Positions 25,553 to 33,372 of a stretch of 36,974 nucleotides of DNA are shown in pieces. A model generated the notes under the pieces. The model did not search any database, was not told the DNA's origin, and was given only the letters and a program-made list of their open reading frames with translations. This stretch comes from Bacteroidales bacterium. GTDB taxonomy: Bacteria; Bacteroidota; Bacteroidia; Bacteroidales; Bacteroidaceae. Position 1 is the first letter of the stretch, and each line of letters opens with the position of its first letter. A program made the translations under genes and the position numbers. The DNA is taken from NCBI GenBank assembly GCA_030532685.1, contig JAUNKN010000019.1, positions 1-36,974 of the forward strand. Direction: 5' to 3'.

Positions 25553-25780
25553 AAGTGGGAAGTATGGGGAAATTGGTGTGTGTCCCGATTTTGTCGTTGT
25601 GCTGAGCAGGAGCTAATGACCTCTCTCGTCGCCCCAGCATGTGGGCAGGCCAAGAGGCCTTCGAGGGGTCAATCCTACTGTTGTGCGCAGTGCGGGTATC
25701 GGGGCTTAACCCTTGGAGAATGTAAAATAAATTCTACCTCTCTGTCTTTCCCAAAGGAGATCAGAGGGGAGAAAAACGAG

Positions 25781-25826
25781 CATGCGGTCTTTGGCCACAA
25801 ATAAGGGTGGGCCAAAAAACCGCATG
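25781..25826 (-). terminator. Probable terminator downstream of rpmF
   Basis: CATGCGGTCTTTGGCC (25781-25796) pairs with 25810-25826 apart from one mismatch and a one-base bulge. On the minus strand it is followed by CTCGTTTTTC, a T-run. It lies 16 nt after the rpmF stop. Confidence 0.65.
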
Positions 25827-25841
25827 TTGATGTTGGGACGA

Positions 25842-26030
25842 TTACTCAGCCACTTCTTCCTTCACGATGGCCAGCTTACCACGGTAGTAACCGCAGGTGG
25901 GGCATACGCTGTGGTAGATGTGGAAAGCACCGCAGTTGCCACAAGTAGCGAGCGTAGGAGCTACAGCCTTGTCATGGGTGCGACGCTTGAGGGTACGAGT
26001 CTTCGATTGTCTTCTTTTAGGATGTGCCAT
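25842..26030 (-). CDS. rpmF: 50S ribosomal protein L32
   Basis: The 62-residue protein begins MAHPKRRQSKTRT, the L32 start, and carries the zinc ribbon CGNC...CPTC (two CxxC pairs). It is a structural protein of the large subunit. All four zinc-type cysteines are kept. It follows the DUF177 gene, a pairing found in many bacteria, though here with about 215 nt between them that hold no recognisable gene. Confidence 0.98.
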   Translation of the reverse strand: MAHPKRRQSKTRTLKRRTHDKAVAPTLATCGNCGAFHIYHSVCPTCGYYRGKLAIVKEEVAE

Positions 26031-26245
26031 TGTTCTGTTATATGTTTTGTTTGTTTATTATCAACAGTCGGTTTCTTTGTCTGGACTTGCAGAAAAACTC
26101 CGTGGAGCCTTCCTCGCGTGCGTCGTGACGCAGAAGAGTACCAATAGAAAGGGATGAAGCGGCGGGCTACCCAAAAAGTGCCAACTCATTGCCCCGCGAA
26201 CTAGGTGGGGGCGGCAGTCCTCCAAACTTCGGCCGAAGGTAGCGG

Positions 26246-26713
26246 CTAAACATCCTCGTCGGAATCCTCCTCGATGGAGAAGCGGCCAAGCATATCGGCA
26301 TTGCACTCGCCCGCGCGGTGTACGCGTTGAAGCGGGAGATTGAGCATCGTGAGCTCGCAGATGTCCCAAGCCGTATCGTAGCTAAGCTGAGAGAAGGGAA
26401 TGAGAATGCGGTCGCCATCGGCATCGCTGTCATCGCCATGGGCCACATGAAGCGTTTCCTCAAAGGCGATGGGTATTTCGACAGGTTCCAAGCAGCGATC
26501 ACAAGGCACTTGTACCATGCCCGATGCTGCATAGCGGAAAGCATAAGTATCGGCCGAGCCCAAACGCACGCGAAGCGTCACGTCAAGACGGCCACCCAAC
26601 AACTCGCCATCGGTCATATCGACAAAGAAATCGTTGTCGAGCACATAGCGCAGGACGACATCATTGTGTTGAGCCTCGCGCAGATTGACGGTATAGGGCT
26701 GTCGGTCGAACAT
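26246..26713 (-). CDS. DUF177 (YceD-like) protein
   Basis: The 155-residue protein matches the DUF177 layout: an N-terminal beta region (YTVNLREAQHNDVVLRYVL, DNDFF), a central VQVPCDRCLEPVEIPI with the conserved CxxC, an acidic loop (GDDSDADGD), then DTAWDICELTMLNLPL (the ELxxLxLPL-type motif). YceD has been linked to 23S rRNA accumulation, in keeping with its place before rpmF. The ATG at 26713 is chosen because a -7 box lies at 26723-26730; the longer open frame to 26782 would place its start upstream of the promoter. Confidence 0.88.
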   Translation of the reverse strand: MFDRQPYTVNLREAQHNDVVLRYVLDNDFFVDMTDGELLGGRLDVTLRVRLGSADTYAFRYAASGMVQVPCDRCLEPVEIPIAFEETLHVAHGDDSDADGDRILIPFSQLSYDTAWDICELTMLNLPLQRVHRAGECNADMLGRFSIEEDSDEDV

Positions 26714-26722
26714 ATTCGGGTG

Positions 26723-26730
26723 CAAAGATA
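26723..26730 (-). promoter_or_regulatory. Promoter -7 element for the DUF177-rpmF unit
   Basis: On the minus strand this reads TATCTTTG, a match to TAnnTTTG, only 9 bases before the start codon. The mRNA leader would be just a few nucleotides. Confidence 0.6.
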
Positions 26731-27162
26731 CAGCTTTTTGTGAAAACGCTAAAACACCTCGGCAAGAAAAAGTTGCCCACAAGGGCGAAAAAACATATTT
26801 CGAGCCTCAGAAGGAGAAAAAGAGGAACGGAGAGAAGGAAAATCGAGCTGAAAAATACTCGCCTACGAGTATTGAGCGTGCGCCAAGGAAGGCACTTCTT
26901 TCTCCTTCCCACCGCGAAAAATCTACGTGGCACGTAGAAAATCCTACGTCCCACGTAGGATTTTTTCCTTCCCACGTAGGATTTGCTCCGACGCACGTGT
27001 TTTTTCACCTCGCCACTCAACACGAAGCTCTCCCCTATCTCCTAAATGTTCAAGACCTCAACTCCTCCCTTCGAGCACAGAGCTTTTTCTCTTTGATTTC
27101 GCCCTCCGCTCACTCTCGAACGACTTTTGAAACCTTGCCCTCGTACGAAGGGAGAAAAAAGA
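26731..27162. other. Gene-free interval between DUF177 and tRNA-Tyr
   Basis: It holds the third copy of the TACGTGGG repeat (26917-26984) and no gene I can support. Frames on both strands are short and without family signatures. Confidence 0.6.
26917..26984. repeat. TACGTGGG palindromic repeat, copy 3
   Basis: It contains CTACGT-ggc-ACGTAG, then the perfect palindrome AAAATCCTACGT-ccc-ACGTAGGATTTT, then TTCCTTCCCACGTAGGATTT. About 55 bases align with the copy inside the gene at 35047-35102 in the same orientation with only a handful of differences. Confidence 0.85.
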
Positions 27163-27187
27163 AGCGCACCGCTCATTGCGGTGCGCT
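27163..27187 (-). terminator. Terminator of tRNA-Tyr
   Basis: AGCGCACCGC (27163-27172) pairs perfectly with GCGGTGCGCT (27178-27187) around a 5-base loop. On the minus strand a cttcttttttctccc run follows. It lies 10 nt past the 3' end of the tRNA. Confidence 0.88.
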
Positions 27188-27196
27188 CAATAACAG

Positions 27197-27279
27197 TGGG
27201 CAGTGATGGATTCGAACCACCGAAGGCGTAAGCCAGCAGATTTACAGTCTGCCCCATTTGGCCACTCTGGTAACTGCCC
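27197..27279 (-). tRNA. tRNA-Tyr (anticodon GTA)
   Basis: On the minus strand the acceptor stem GGGCAGT pairs with ACTGCCC. The anticodon loop is ACTGTAAAT with GTA, the T loop has GGTTCGAATCC, and a long variable arm (about GCTTACGCCTTCGGT) marks a class II tRNA, as expected for bacterial tRNA-Tyr. The discriminator base is A. CCA is not encoded, so it must be added after transcription. The gene has its own promoter and terminator. Confidence 0.96.
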
Positions 27280-27307
27280 GAAGGTGCTTCCTTGCGGTTT
27301 GCGAGTG

Positions 27308-27338
27308 CAAAGGTAAGGAATTCCTCTGGTATAAACAA
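27308..27338 (-). promoter_or_regulatory. Promoter of tRNA-Tyr
   Basis: On the minus strand a TTG (27336-27338) is followed after 20 bases by TACCTTTG (27308-27315). This is the same spacing and -7 sequence as at the rarA promoter. Confidence 0.7.
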
Positions 27339-27364
27339 GCAAATTGCGACTTTTCTCGTAAAAG

Positions 27365-27847
27365 CTACTCGAACGACTTCATGAAATCGACCATCTTAAT
27401 GGCCGTCAAGGCAAACTCACGCCCCTTATCCATCGTCTGCCCTGCACGCTCCAAGGCTTGTTCCTCCGTATTGACCGTGAGAACACCATTGATTACGGGG
27501 ATTTTTCCGCAAGCATTGAGCTGCACCAATCCCTGCGTTGTGCCTTGACAAATGTAGTCAAAGTGGGGCGTATCGCCTTTGATCACACAACCAATGGCAA
27601 TAATAGCATCAACGTAGCCTTTATCGGCCAGCTGCGCACAGCCATACACGAGTTCAAAACTACCAGGCACACGACGAATGGTGATACTCGTATCGGAAGC
27701 GCCATACTGAGCAAGTGTGTCGAGGGCACTACGCAGGAGGGCTTCGGTGATGGGGGCGTTCCATTCGGTCACGACAATGCCGAAGCGCATAAAACTGGCA
27801 TCGGGTACAGTGTCGCTCTGATGCTGGGCATAGGAAAAGGTAGACAT
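27365..27847 (-). CDS. ribH: 6,7-dimethyl-8-ribityllumazine synthase
   Basis: The 160-residue enzyme makes the riboflavin precursor lumazine from a pyrimidine and a C4 phosphate, and usually forms 60-mer or pentameric shells in the cytoplasm. Signatures: FGIVVTEWN (substrate-binding Trp), RVPGSFELV, AIGCVIKGDTPHFDYIC with the catalytic His, PVINGVLTVNTEEQALERAG. The ATG at 27847 gives normal length; the open frame extends to 27904. It lies 85 nt after the TPR membrane gene and upstream of tRNA-Tyr. Confidence 0.96.
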   Translation of the reverse strand: MSTFSYAQHQSDTVPDASFMRFGIVVTEWNAPITEALLRSALDTLAQYGASDTSITIRRVPGSFELVYGCAQLADKGYVDAIIAIGCVIKGDTPHFDYICQGTTQGLVQLNACGKIPVINGVLTVNTEEQALERAGQTMDKGREFALTAIKMVDFMKSFE

Positions 27848-27932
27848 AAGGGTGGGGGTATGAAAAAACGCTGGGGAATGTGGATGGCAGGAGGCTATCC
27901 TCATTCCTCAGCGCAAATGTTGTGCTTTACAA

Positions 27933-28628
27933 TTATTTGGTGCGCTCGATGTATTTATCGATTTCTGCACCTACGAGTTGTCCATTCTGATAGCTCACAG
28001 AGGAGAGTTGAGCCGTGGGGTAATCGCTCTTGATGCGCGTATAGAGCTTATGAGCTTCTTCCTTCTTGCTCTGACTTTCCAAAATCTGTGCTGCCTGCAT
28101 CAGATAGAGAGGAGAGAGAGCGGGATTGTCTGCATGGTCGGCAGCTTCCTTGAGCAGGCTCACCGCCTTGTCGAGCTTCTTCTCGGCAGCATAAGCATTG
28201 CCCAAAGCTGCAATAGCGTTGGCCGAAATCGTTACATCGCCCTTAGGAGAAAAATCTTCGAGCTGCTCGATGGCTTTCTTGTACTCTCCCTTATTAAAAT
28301 AGGCCAAGCCGGCATACATGTGGGCGAGGTTAGCAGCATCGGTCAGTGCATAGGTACTGGCAATCTTCTCATAGCCCTTAAATTGTGCGCCATCACCCTT
28401 GAGCGCCTTGTCCCACTCGGCAACAGCAAAATACTGCTGCCCGAGTGCCAACTCGGCTTGTCCCTTCTCGTTTTGGCTCTTCAAGTATTGCGCGCCACCA
28501 ATCCAAGCGGCAGCCACTACGACTACGGCACAAATGCTAATGATGAGGGTCTTCTTGTACTTGTTGATAAAAGCTTCTGACTTAGCGATGGTTTCGTTCA
28601 CATCGAGGGTCTGATTTTGTTGGCTCAT
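27933..28628 (-). CDS. Membrane-anchored TPR protein (YfgM-like)
   Basis: The 231-residue protein has a short cytoplasmic N-terminus, one membrane helix (TLIISICAVVVVAAAWIGG, about residues 27-45), and a periplasmic TPR region: units around LAHMYAGLAYFNKGEYKKAI, IAALGNAYAAEKKLDKAVSL and a C-terminal AQILESQSKKEEAHKLY. This layout is that of the YfgM/TPR_21 family, which in E. coli works with periplasmic chaperones and the Sec translocon; transferring that role here is inference. It is divergent from recF and followed by ribH. Confidence 0.85.
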   Translation of the reverse strand: MSQQNQTLDVNETIAKSEAFINKYKKTLIISICAVVVVAAAWIGGAQYLKSQNEKGQAELALGQQYFAVAEWDKALKGDGAQFKGYEKIASTYALTDAANLAHMYAGLAYFNKGEYKKAIEQLEDFSPKGDVTISANAIAALGNAYAAEKKLDKAVSLLKEAADHADNPALSPLYLMQAAQILESQSKKEEAHKLYTRIKSDYPTAQLSSVSYQNGQLVGAEIDKYIERTK

Positions 28629-28699
28629 AGGGATATGCTGTATGTTTTATTTTCAAAAAGCGGCGTGCCTCGATTCAAATTCGGCACACGAGTCGAGCG

Positions 28700-28707
28700 C
28701 AAAGTTA
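28700..28707 (-). promoter_or_regulatory. Promoter -7 element for the TPR-ribH unit
   Basis: On the minus strand this reads TAACTTTG, matching TAnnTTTG. It lies 71 bases before the TPR gene start. No -33 match at the usual spacing was found. Confidence 0.5.
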
Positions 28708-28802
28708 CTACTTTGTAGGTGATTGGCGAAAGGAATGCCTACTTTTTTTCACTTATCGCCAAAAAAGCGAGCCTCGCACTTCGTTTTTCGCGTGTAGAAA
28801 CG

Positions 28803-28810
28803 TAAATTTG
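28803..28810 (+). promoter_or_regulatory. Promoter -7 element for recF
   Basis: TAAATTTG matches TAnnTTTG and ends 4 bases before the recF ATG at 28815. The transcript would start at or next to the start codon. Confidence 0.6.
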
Positions 28811-28814
28811 CATT

Positions 28815-29930
28815 ATGATACTCCAACGACTTTCTCTCCTCAATTACAAGAACATCGAGCAGGCCGAACTCACACTCTCGCCCAATGTAAATTGCTTCAT
28901 CGGACGCAACGGTATGGGCAAGACCAACGTGCTCGACGCGGTCTACTTTTTATCGTTTGGCAAAAGCAGCCACGCGCTCACCGATGCGCAGTGCGTGCGC
29001 CACGAAGCCGACTTCTTGATGATACAAGGTAAATATCTGAATGCTGTAGGAGAGGAGGAAAGCATCGGCTGTTCGCTCAAACGCGGACAACGCAAACGGA
29101 TGCGTCGCAACGACAAGGACTACAAGCGACTGAGCGAACACGTTGGCGTCGTACCGCTCATCATGATTTCGCCCTCCGACAGTCTGCTCATCACGGGAGG
29201 CAACGAGGAGCGCCGACGCTTGCTCGACGTCGTGCTGTCGCAACTCTCAAGTACCTATCTCGAAGCGCTGATGCGCTACAACAAGACATTGCAACAGCGC
29301 AATGCCCTGCTCAAACAGGAAGAACAGCCCGACGAAGGACTTCTTGAGGTGCTTGAAACCATGATGGCCTGCGACGCCAACATTATCTACGCAGAGCGAG
29401 CCACAATGCTCGAAGGCTATGTTCCCATTTTCCAAGACCTTTATCGCCGATTGTGTAGTACAGAACACGAGGAGGTAGACTTGCGTTACGAAAGTCATGC
29501 CACAAGAGGAGATTTGGCCACTTTACTGCGCGAAGGACGCAACCGTGAGCGCATCGTAGGCTACACGCTCTATGGGCCTCACAAGGACAAGCTGGAACTT
29601 CTCATGAATGGCTACGACGTGCGCCGAGAAGGTAGTCAGGGGCAAACGAAAACTTATTTTATTGCCATGAAGTTGGCCCAATTTCTGTACCTCAAAACGC
29701 GCGGTGAGCGCCGCACGCCCATCCTTCTCTTGGACGACATTTTCGACAAGCTCGATGCACATCGCGTGGCCTGTATCGTCGACTACGTGAGCGGAGAAGA
29801 CTTTGGGCAAATCTTTATCACCGACACCAATCGCGAACACCTGGACAGCATCTTAGCCACGACCAATCGCAGCTACCGACTTTTTGAAGTAGAGCAGGGA
29901 GAAGTGCGTGCTTTGCTGGCTCAAGAATAG
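28815..29930 (+). CDS. recF: DNA replication and repair protein RecF
   Basis: The 371-residue SMC-like ATPase helps load RecA at single-strand gaps. Seen: N-terminal LLNYKNIEQAEL, Walker A GRNGMGKTN (residues 30-38), KSSH, the RecF motif YKRLSEHVGVVPLIMISPSDSLLITGG, RRRLLDVVLSQLS, YGPHKDKLELLMNG, the ABC-like signature SQGQTKTYFIAMKLAQ, and Walker B RTPILLLDDIFDKLD. Length is typical. It is first in a plus-strand run with dciA, not next to dnaA-dnaN as in many other phyla. Confidence 0.98.
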   Translation: MILQRLSLLNYKNIEQAELTLSPNVNCFIGRNGMGKTNVLDAVYFLSFGKSSHALTDAQCVRHEADFLMIQGKYLNAVGEEESIGCSLKRGQRKRMRRNDKDYKRLSEHVGVVPLIMISPSDSLLITGGNEERRRLLDVVLSQLSSTYLEALMRYNKTLQQRNALLKQEEQPDEGLLEVLETMMACDANIIYAERATMLEGYVPIFQDLYRRLCSTEHEEVDLRYESHATRGDLATLLREGRNRERIVGYTLYGPHKDKLELLMNGYDVRREGSQGQTKTYFIAMKLAQFLYLKTRGERRTPILLLDDIFDKLDAHRVACIVDYVSGEDFGQIFITDTNREHLDSILATTNRSYRLFEVEQGEVRALLAQE

Positions 29931-29951
29931 TTGCCTCATCGTTTTAGGACT

Positions 29952-30242
29952 ATGGAACGACGTAAATCGGAAACCCTCGATGCTGCACTCTCTCAATTTC
30001 TAAGAAGCAGTGGTTTGGAAACGCCACTTTTGCAGCATCGCCTCGTAGAGCTCTGGCCTACCATCGTAGGCGAACGCATCGCGCAACACACCGAGGCGCT
30101 CCACATCAAAGAGCAAGCGCTATGGGTACGGGTGCACACTCCTGCACTACGTTCTCAATTGCTCATGATGCGCCAACAGTTAGTTGGCCAACTGAACACT
30201 GCTATCGGCCATACGCTCATCTACGACATCAGAATCGTATAA
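29952..30242 (+). CDS. dciA: DUF721 / DciA-like protein
   Basis: The 96-residue protein matches the DUF721 core: a helical start (SETLDAALSQFLRSSGLE), LVELWPTIVGERIAQHTEAL, then LWVRVHTPALRSQLLMMRQQLVGQLN. Family members in other bacteria (DciA) load the replicative helicase DnaB. The neighbouring recF supports a role in DNA metabolism. The ATG at 29952 is preferred; the frame begins with a TTG directly after the recF stop. The loader function is inferred from the family. Confidence 0.85.
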   Translation: MERRKSETLDAALSQFLRSSGLETPLLQHRLVELWPTIVGERIAQHTEALHIKEQALWVRVHTPALRSQLLMMRQQLVGQLNTAIGHTLIYDIRIV

Positions 30243-30366
30243 TTAAGTGAGAGTTGCCTCGCGCCTGCCCCTCTTCCATCTACGTGTGCCACTCCGCGAG
30301 CTCTTCGACCCAATAGTCGGGAGAGAACCCCGTTTTATCATCCTCTTGCCCACAACTGCATACGAC

Positions 30367-31380
30367 ATGAAATATTCAATCATTGTCCCCGTGTACAATC
30401 GCCCCGACGAGTGCGACGAACTTTTGGACAGCCTCACCCACCAAACAATCAAAGACTTTGAAGTGCTCATCGTTGAAGATGGTAGCAGCCTCCCCTGTCG
30501 TGACGTGGTGGCTCGCTACGAAAACCGACTCCCCGTACGCTACTTCTCCAAGCCTAATTCGGGACCTGGGCAAACGCGTAACTATGGAGTGGAACGTGCC
30601 GAGGGCGACTATGTACTCATCTTAGATAGCGATGTTGTATTGCCTTCGGGCTACCTCGCCGCAATCCATGCAGAACTCCAAACTAAGGCTTGCGATGCCT
30701 TCGGTGGGCCTGACCGCGCGCATCCCTCTTTCACCCCCACGCAAAAGGCCATCAACTACGCGATGACCTCCTTTTTCACCACGGGCGGCATACGCGGTGG
30801 CCAACAGAAGTTGGACAAATTCTACCCACGCTCCTTTAACATGGGCGTGCGCCGCGAGGTTTATCGTCAGTTGGGTGGATTTTCCGATATGCGTTTTGGA
30901 GAAGACATCGACTTTTCTACACGCATTTTTCAGGAAGGCTACTCCTGCCGCTTGATGCCCGGAGCATGGGTCTATCACAAGCGACGCACCGACCTACGTA
31001 AGTTTTTCAAGCAAGTGCACAACAGCGGTATCGCACGCATACACCTGACCTTGCGTCACCCAGGCACGCTCAAGCTGGTGCACCTGCTGCCAGCCATCTT
31101 CACGTTGGGGGTTATCACGCTGGTCTTGGCGAGTGGCTGGGCAGCGATTGTACATTGCCCTTGGGCATGGGTGCCACTCCTACCCTTGTTGCTTTATGCG
31201 CTGCTTGTGGGGCTCGATGCCACGCGCTTGGAGCGCTCTCTCCACGTGGGCCTGCGTGCCATTGTGGCCTCCTTCGTTCAGCTCATGGGCTATGGCACGG
31301 GGTTTTTACGTGCGTGGTGGACGCGCATGGTGCTCGGTCGCGGTGAATTTGAAGCCTTCAAAAAGAATTTCTATCAATGA
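30367..31380 (+). CDS. Family 2 glycosyltransferase with C-terminal membrane helices
   Basis: The 337-residue protein starts with a GT-A domain: YSIIVPVYNRPDECDELLDS, VLIVEDGSS, the RNYGVERAEGDYVLILDSDV segment with the DxD-like DSD, and GEDIDFSTRIF (the ED acid-base region). After about residue 235 come two to three hydrophobic segments (LLPAIFTLGVITLVLASGW, WVPLLPLLLYALLVGLDA), so it is membrane-bound with the catalytic part in the cytoplasm. Donor and acceptor cannot be assigned. The ATG at 30367 places VPVYN at the usual distance. Its stop overlaps the radC start (ATGA). Confidence 0.9.
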   Translation: MKYSIIVPVYNRPDECDELLDSLTHQTIKDFEVLIVEDGSSLPCRDVVARYENRLPVRYFSKPNSGPGQTRNYGVERAEGDYVLILDSDVVLPSGYLAAIHAELQTKACDAFGGPDRAHPSFTPTQKAINYAMTSFFTTGGIRGGQQKLDKFYPRSFNMGVRREVYRQLGGFSDMRFGEDIDFSTRIFQEGYSCRLMPGAWVYHKRRTDLRKFFKQVHNSGIARIHLTLRHPGTLKLVHLLPAIFTLGVITLVLASGWAAIVHCPWAWVPLLPLLLYALLVGLDATRLERSLHVGLRAIVASFVQLMGYGTGFLRAWWTRMVLGRGEFEAFKKNFYQ

Positions 31381-32081
31381 CCTCCGACGAAAGGCCTACC
31401 CAACGGCTGCGCATCCACGAATGGAACGAAGCCGACCGCCCTCGTGAAAAATTTGAAGCCTTGGGAGCTACTGCGCTATCCAAGGCCGAGCTTTTGGCCA
31501 TTCTCATAGGTAGCGGTACGCCCGAACAAAGCGCGGTCGAATTGATGCGCAGCCTCCTTCACGATTGCGACGACCAACTCGTACGATTGGGGCGCATGAG
31601 CATCGCCGAGCTATGTCGATACAAGGGCATAGGACCCGCCAAAGCCATCACAATACTCGCAGCCTGCGAATTGGGGCGGCGGCGCGAATCGGAGGGAGTG
31701 GAGCGCGAAGTGATGAACAATGCCGCACTCATTTATCGCTACTTTCGTCAACACCTTACCGATGCCCATGTCGAGGAAGCCCACGCGCTACTCCTCGACA
31801 ACCAGTTGCGGCTCATCCGCAGTGCACTCATCACGCGCGGCGGTATCAATCAAACCTTGGTCGACATACGCGTATTGCTGCGCGAAGCCCTCTTATCGAG
31901 AGCTGTGCACTTGGTGTTTTGCCACAATCACCCCTCCGGGCACGCACAGCCCTCAACCGAAGACGACCTGCTCACCCAGAAAATCCAACAAGCCTGCGAA
32001 GTGGTCGGCATTCGCATGGTCGATCATCTCATCTTTGCCGACACAGGTTATTATAGCTATGCCGAAGAAGGGCGTTTGTGA
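31377..32081 (+). CDS. radC: RadC family protein (JAB/MPN domain)
   Basis: The 234-residue protein has the N-terminal RadC helix-hairpin-helix region (REKFEALGATALSKAELLAILIGSG, YKGIGPAKAI) and a JAMM metal motif CHNHPSGHAQPSTEDD near residue 185, with all zinc ligands (HxH and Asp) intact. RadC was once thought to be a repair protein, but its role is uncertain. The start overlaps the glycosyltransferase stop by 4 nt. Confidence 0.96.
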   Translation: MTSDERPTQRLRIHEWNEADRPREKFEALGATALSKAELLAILIGSGTPEQSAVELMRSLLHDCDDQLVRLGRMSIAELCRYKGIGPAKAITILAACELGRRRESEGVEREVMNNAALIYRYFRQHLTDAHVEEAHALLLDNQLRLIRSALITRGGINQTLVDIRVLLREALLSRAVHLVFCHNHPSGHAQPSTEDDLLTQKIQQACEVVGIRMVDHLIFADTGYYSYAEEGRL

Positions 32082-32148
32082 GCTCAACAACTCCACTGCC
32101 TCGCGACGCCTGGCACTGCTTTTTCCTCAACTTTCTAAACACAAGAAC

Positions 32149-32469
32149 ATGACTCCCGAAGAAAAACTCCAAATCGAAGAACGCATCGTCGAAGCCATCA
32201 AAACGGTCTACGACCCCGAAATACCCGTAGACATCTACAATCTTGGCCTCATCTATAATATAGACTTGGCCGACGACGGCCTGCTTGAAATCGACATGAC
32301 CCTCACTGCGCCCAACTGCCCCGCAGCCGACTTCATCCTCGAAGACACACGCATCAAGACTTCCTGCGTAGAGGGCGTAAAAGATGTGCGCATCAATCTC
32401 ACGTTCGAGCCCGAGTGGGATCGCGACATGATGAGCGAAGAGGCTAAACTGGACCTCGGTTTCCTCTAA
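32149..32469 (+). CDS. DUF59 / MIP18-family iron-sulfur assembly factor (SufT-like)
   Basis: The 106-residue protein has the DUF59 pattern: EAIKTVYDPEIPVDIYNLGLIYNI, then EIDMTLTAPNCPAADFILED with the conserved Cys, and a C-terminal VKDVRINLTFEPEWDRDMMSEEAK. Such proteins assist maturation of iron-sulfur proteins. No other suf genes are nearby. The ATG at 32149 starts 67 nt after radC; the open frame runs back through radC without support. It lies 10 nt before comF. Confidence 0.92.
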   Translation: MTPEEKLQIEERIVEAIKTVYDPEIPVDIYNLGLIYNIDLADDGLLEIDMTLTAPNCPAADFILEDTRIKTSCVEGVKDVRINLTFEPEWDRDMMSEEAKLDLGFL

Positions 32470-32479
32470 TCCTCGCGCT

Positions 32480-33268
32480 ATGCTGGCCTCCTTTCGCAAA
32501 GCAGCTCGTGCCGCGCTTGCCCTCTTGGCAGGCGAACATTGTGTGATGTGCGGCACTCCCTTGCGTGGCGGCCAGCTGTGTCCGTCCTGCTGGCTTTCTC
32601 TCCCTTACACCCACCTTCGAGCTTATGCCGGCAATCCTATCGACCGCCTCTTTTGGGACGATGCACGTGTAGTAGCTGCCTCTGCCTATTTGTGGTACAA
32701 ACCCGAATATGCCGTGGCACAGCTCGTGCACGCACTCAAATATGGCGGTCGCTACGATTTGGGCTTATTGATGGGCGAAGTCATGGCCCACGAGCTCGCG
32801 GACAGTGATTTTTTTGCCACCGCCGACGCACTACTCCCTGTGCCGCTCTCGAAACAGCGCTATCGTCAACGTGGCTACAATCAAAGCCTTGCGCTGGCCG
32901 AAGGCGTGAATCGCGCCACAGGACTCCCCATTGTCCAAGGAGCAGTGGTACGCCACATCGACAATCCCTCCCAAACGAGCCTTGATGCCCACCAACGCCT
33001 CGCCAATGTCGAGGGCATCTTTTCCCTAAGCGATTCCTCCGCGCTTTCAGGCCGCCACGTTGTCGTTATAGACGATGTCATCACGGTAGGCGCCACCATA
33101 GGCAGCTTGCTGCGCACGCTCTCTGCCGTGCCCAACCTGCGCGCCAGCATTCTCGTGCTTTGCGCCGCTGGACGCTATCACATGGGCGCGGTGCACAGCC
33201 AACAACTCGGCCTGCCCGACGCTTCGGCCCAGCTCCACGCCGAGCAGTTGCGTCGCTACCGTCCATAA
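32480..33268 (+). CDS. comF: ComF family phosphoribosyltransferase-like protein
   Basis: The 262-residue protein has the N-terminal zinc-ribbon pairs CVMC and CPSC (residues about 21-24 and 35-38), a hydrophobic core VAQLVHALKYGGRYDLG, PVPLSKQRYRQRGYNQSLALA, and the PRPP-binding motif VVVIDDVITVGAT. In competent bacteria ComF acts in DNA uptake after entry; in Bacteroidota its role is not established. It is last in the recF-dciA-GT-radC-DUF59 run and is closed by the hairpin at 33290-33333. Confidence 0.95.
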   Translation: MLASFRKAARAALALLAGEHCVMCGTPLRGGQLCPSCWLSLPYTHLRAYAGNPIDRLFWDDARVVAASAYLWYKPEYAVAQLVHALKYGGRYDLGLLMGEVMAHELADSDFFATADALLPVPLSKQRYRQRGYNQSLALAEGVNRATGLPIVQGAVVRHIDNPSQTSLDAHQRLANVEGIFSLSDSSALSGRHVVVIDDVITVGATIGSLLRTLSAVPNLRASILVLCAAGRYHMGAVHSQQLGLPDASAQLHAEQLRRYRP

Positions 33269-33289
33269 ACAGTCTCCTCCCTCCTTCAA

Positions 33290-33333
33290 AAAACCGCATC
33301 GCCATAGTCTTCACGACTGGGCGATGCGGTTTT
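33290..33333. terminator. Bidirectional terminator between comF and the beta-barrel gene
   Basis: AAAACCGCATCGCC (33290-33303) pairs perfectly with GGCGATGCGGTTTT (33320-33333). The A-tract and T-tract at the stem base serve both strands of the convergent genes. Confidence 0.88.
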
Positions 33334-33372
33334 GCAATATAGAAAGGTAGTAAATTGGCGTAAGGCGAGAGC

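Noticed and set aside
27042-27338. A 98-residue minus-strand open frame across the tRNA
   Set aside because: It simply reads through tRNA-Tyr and its terminator.
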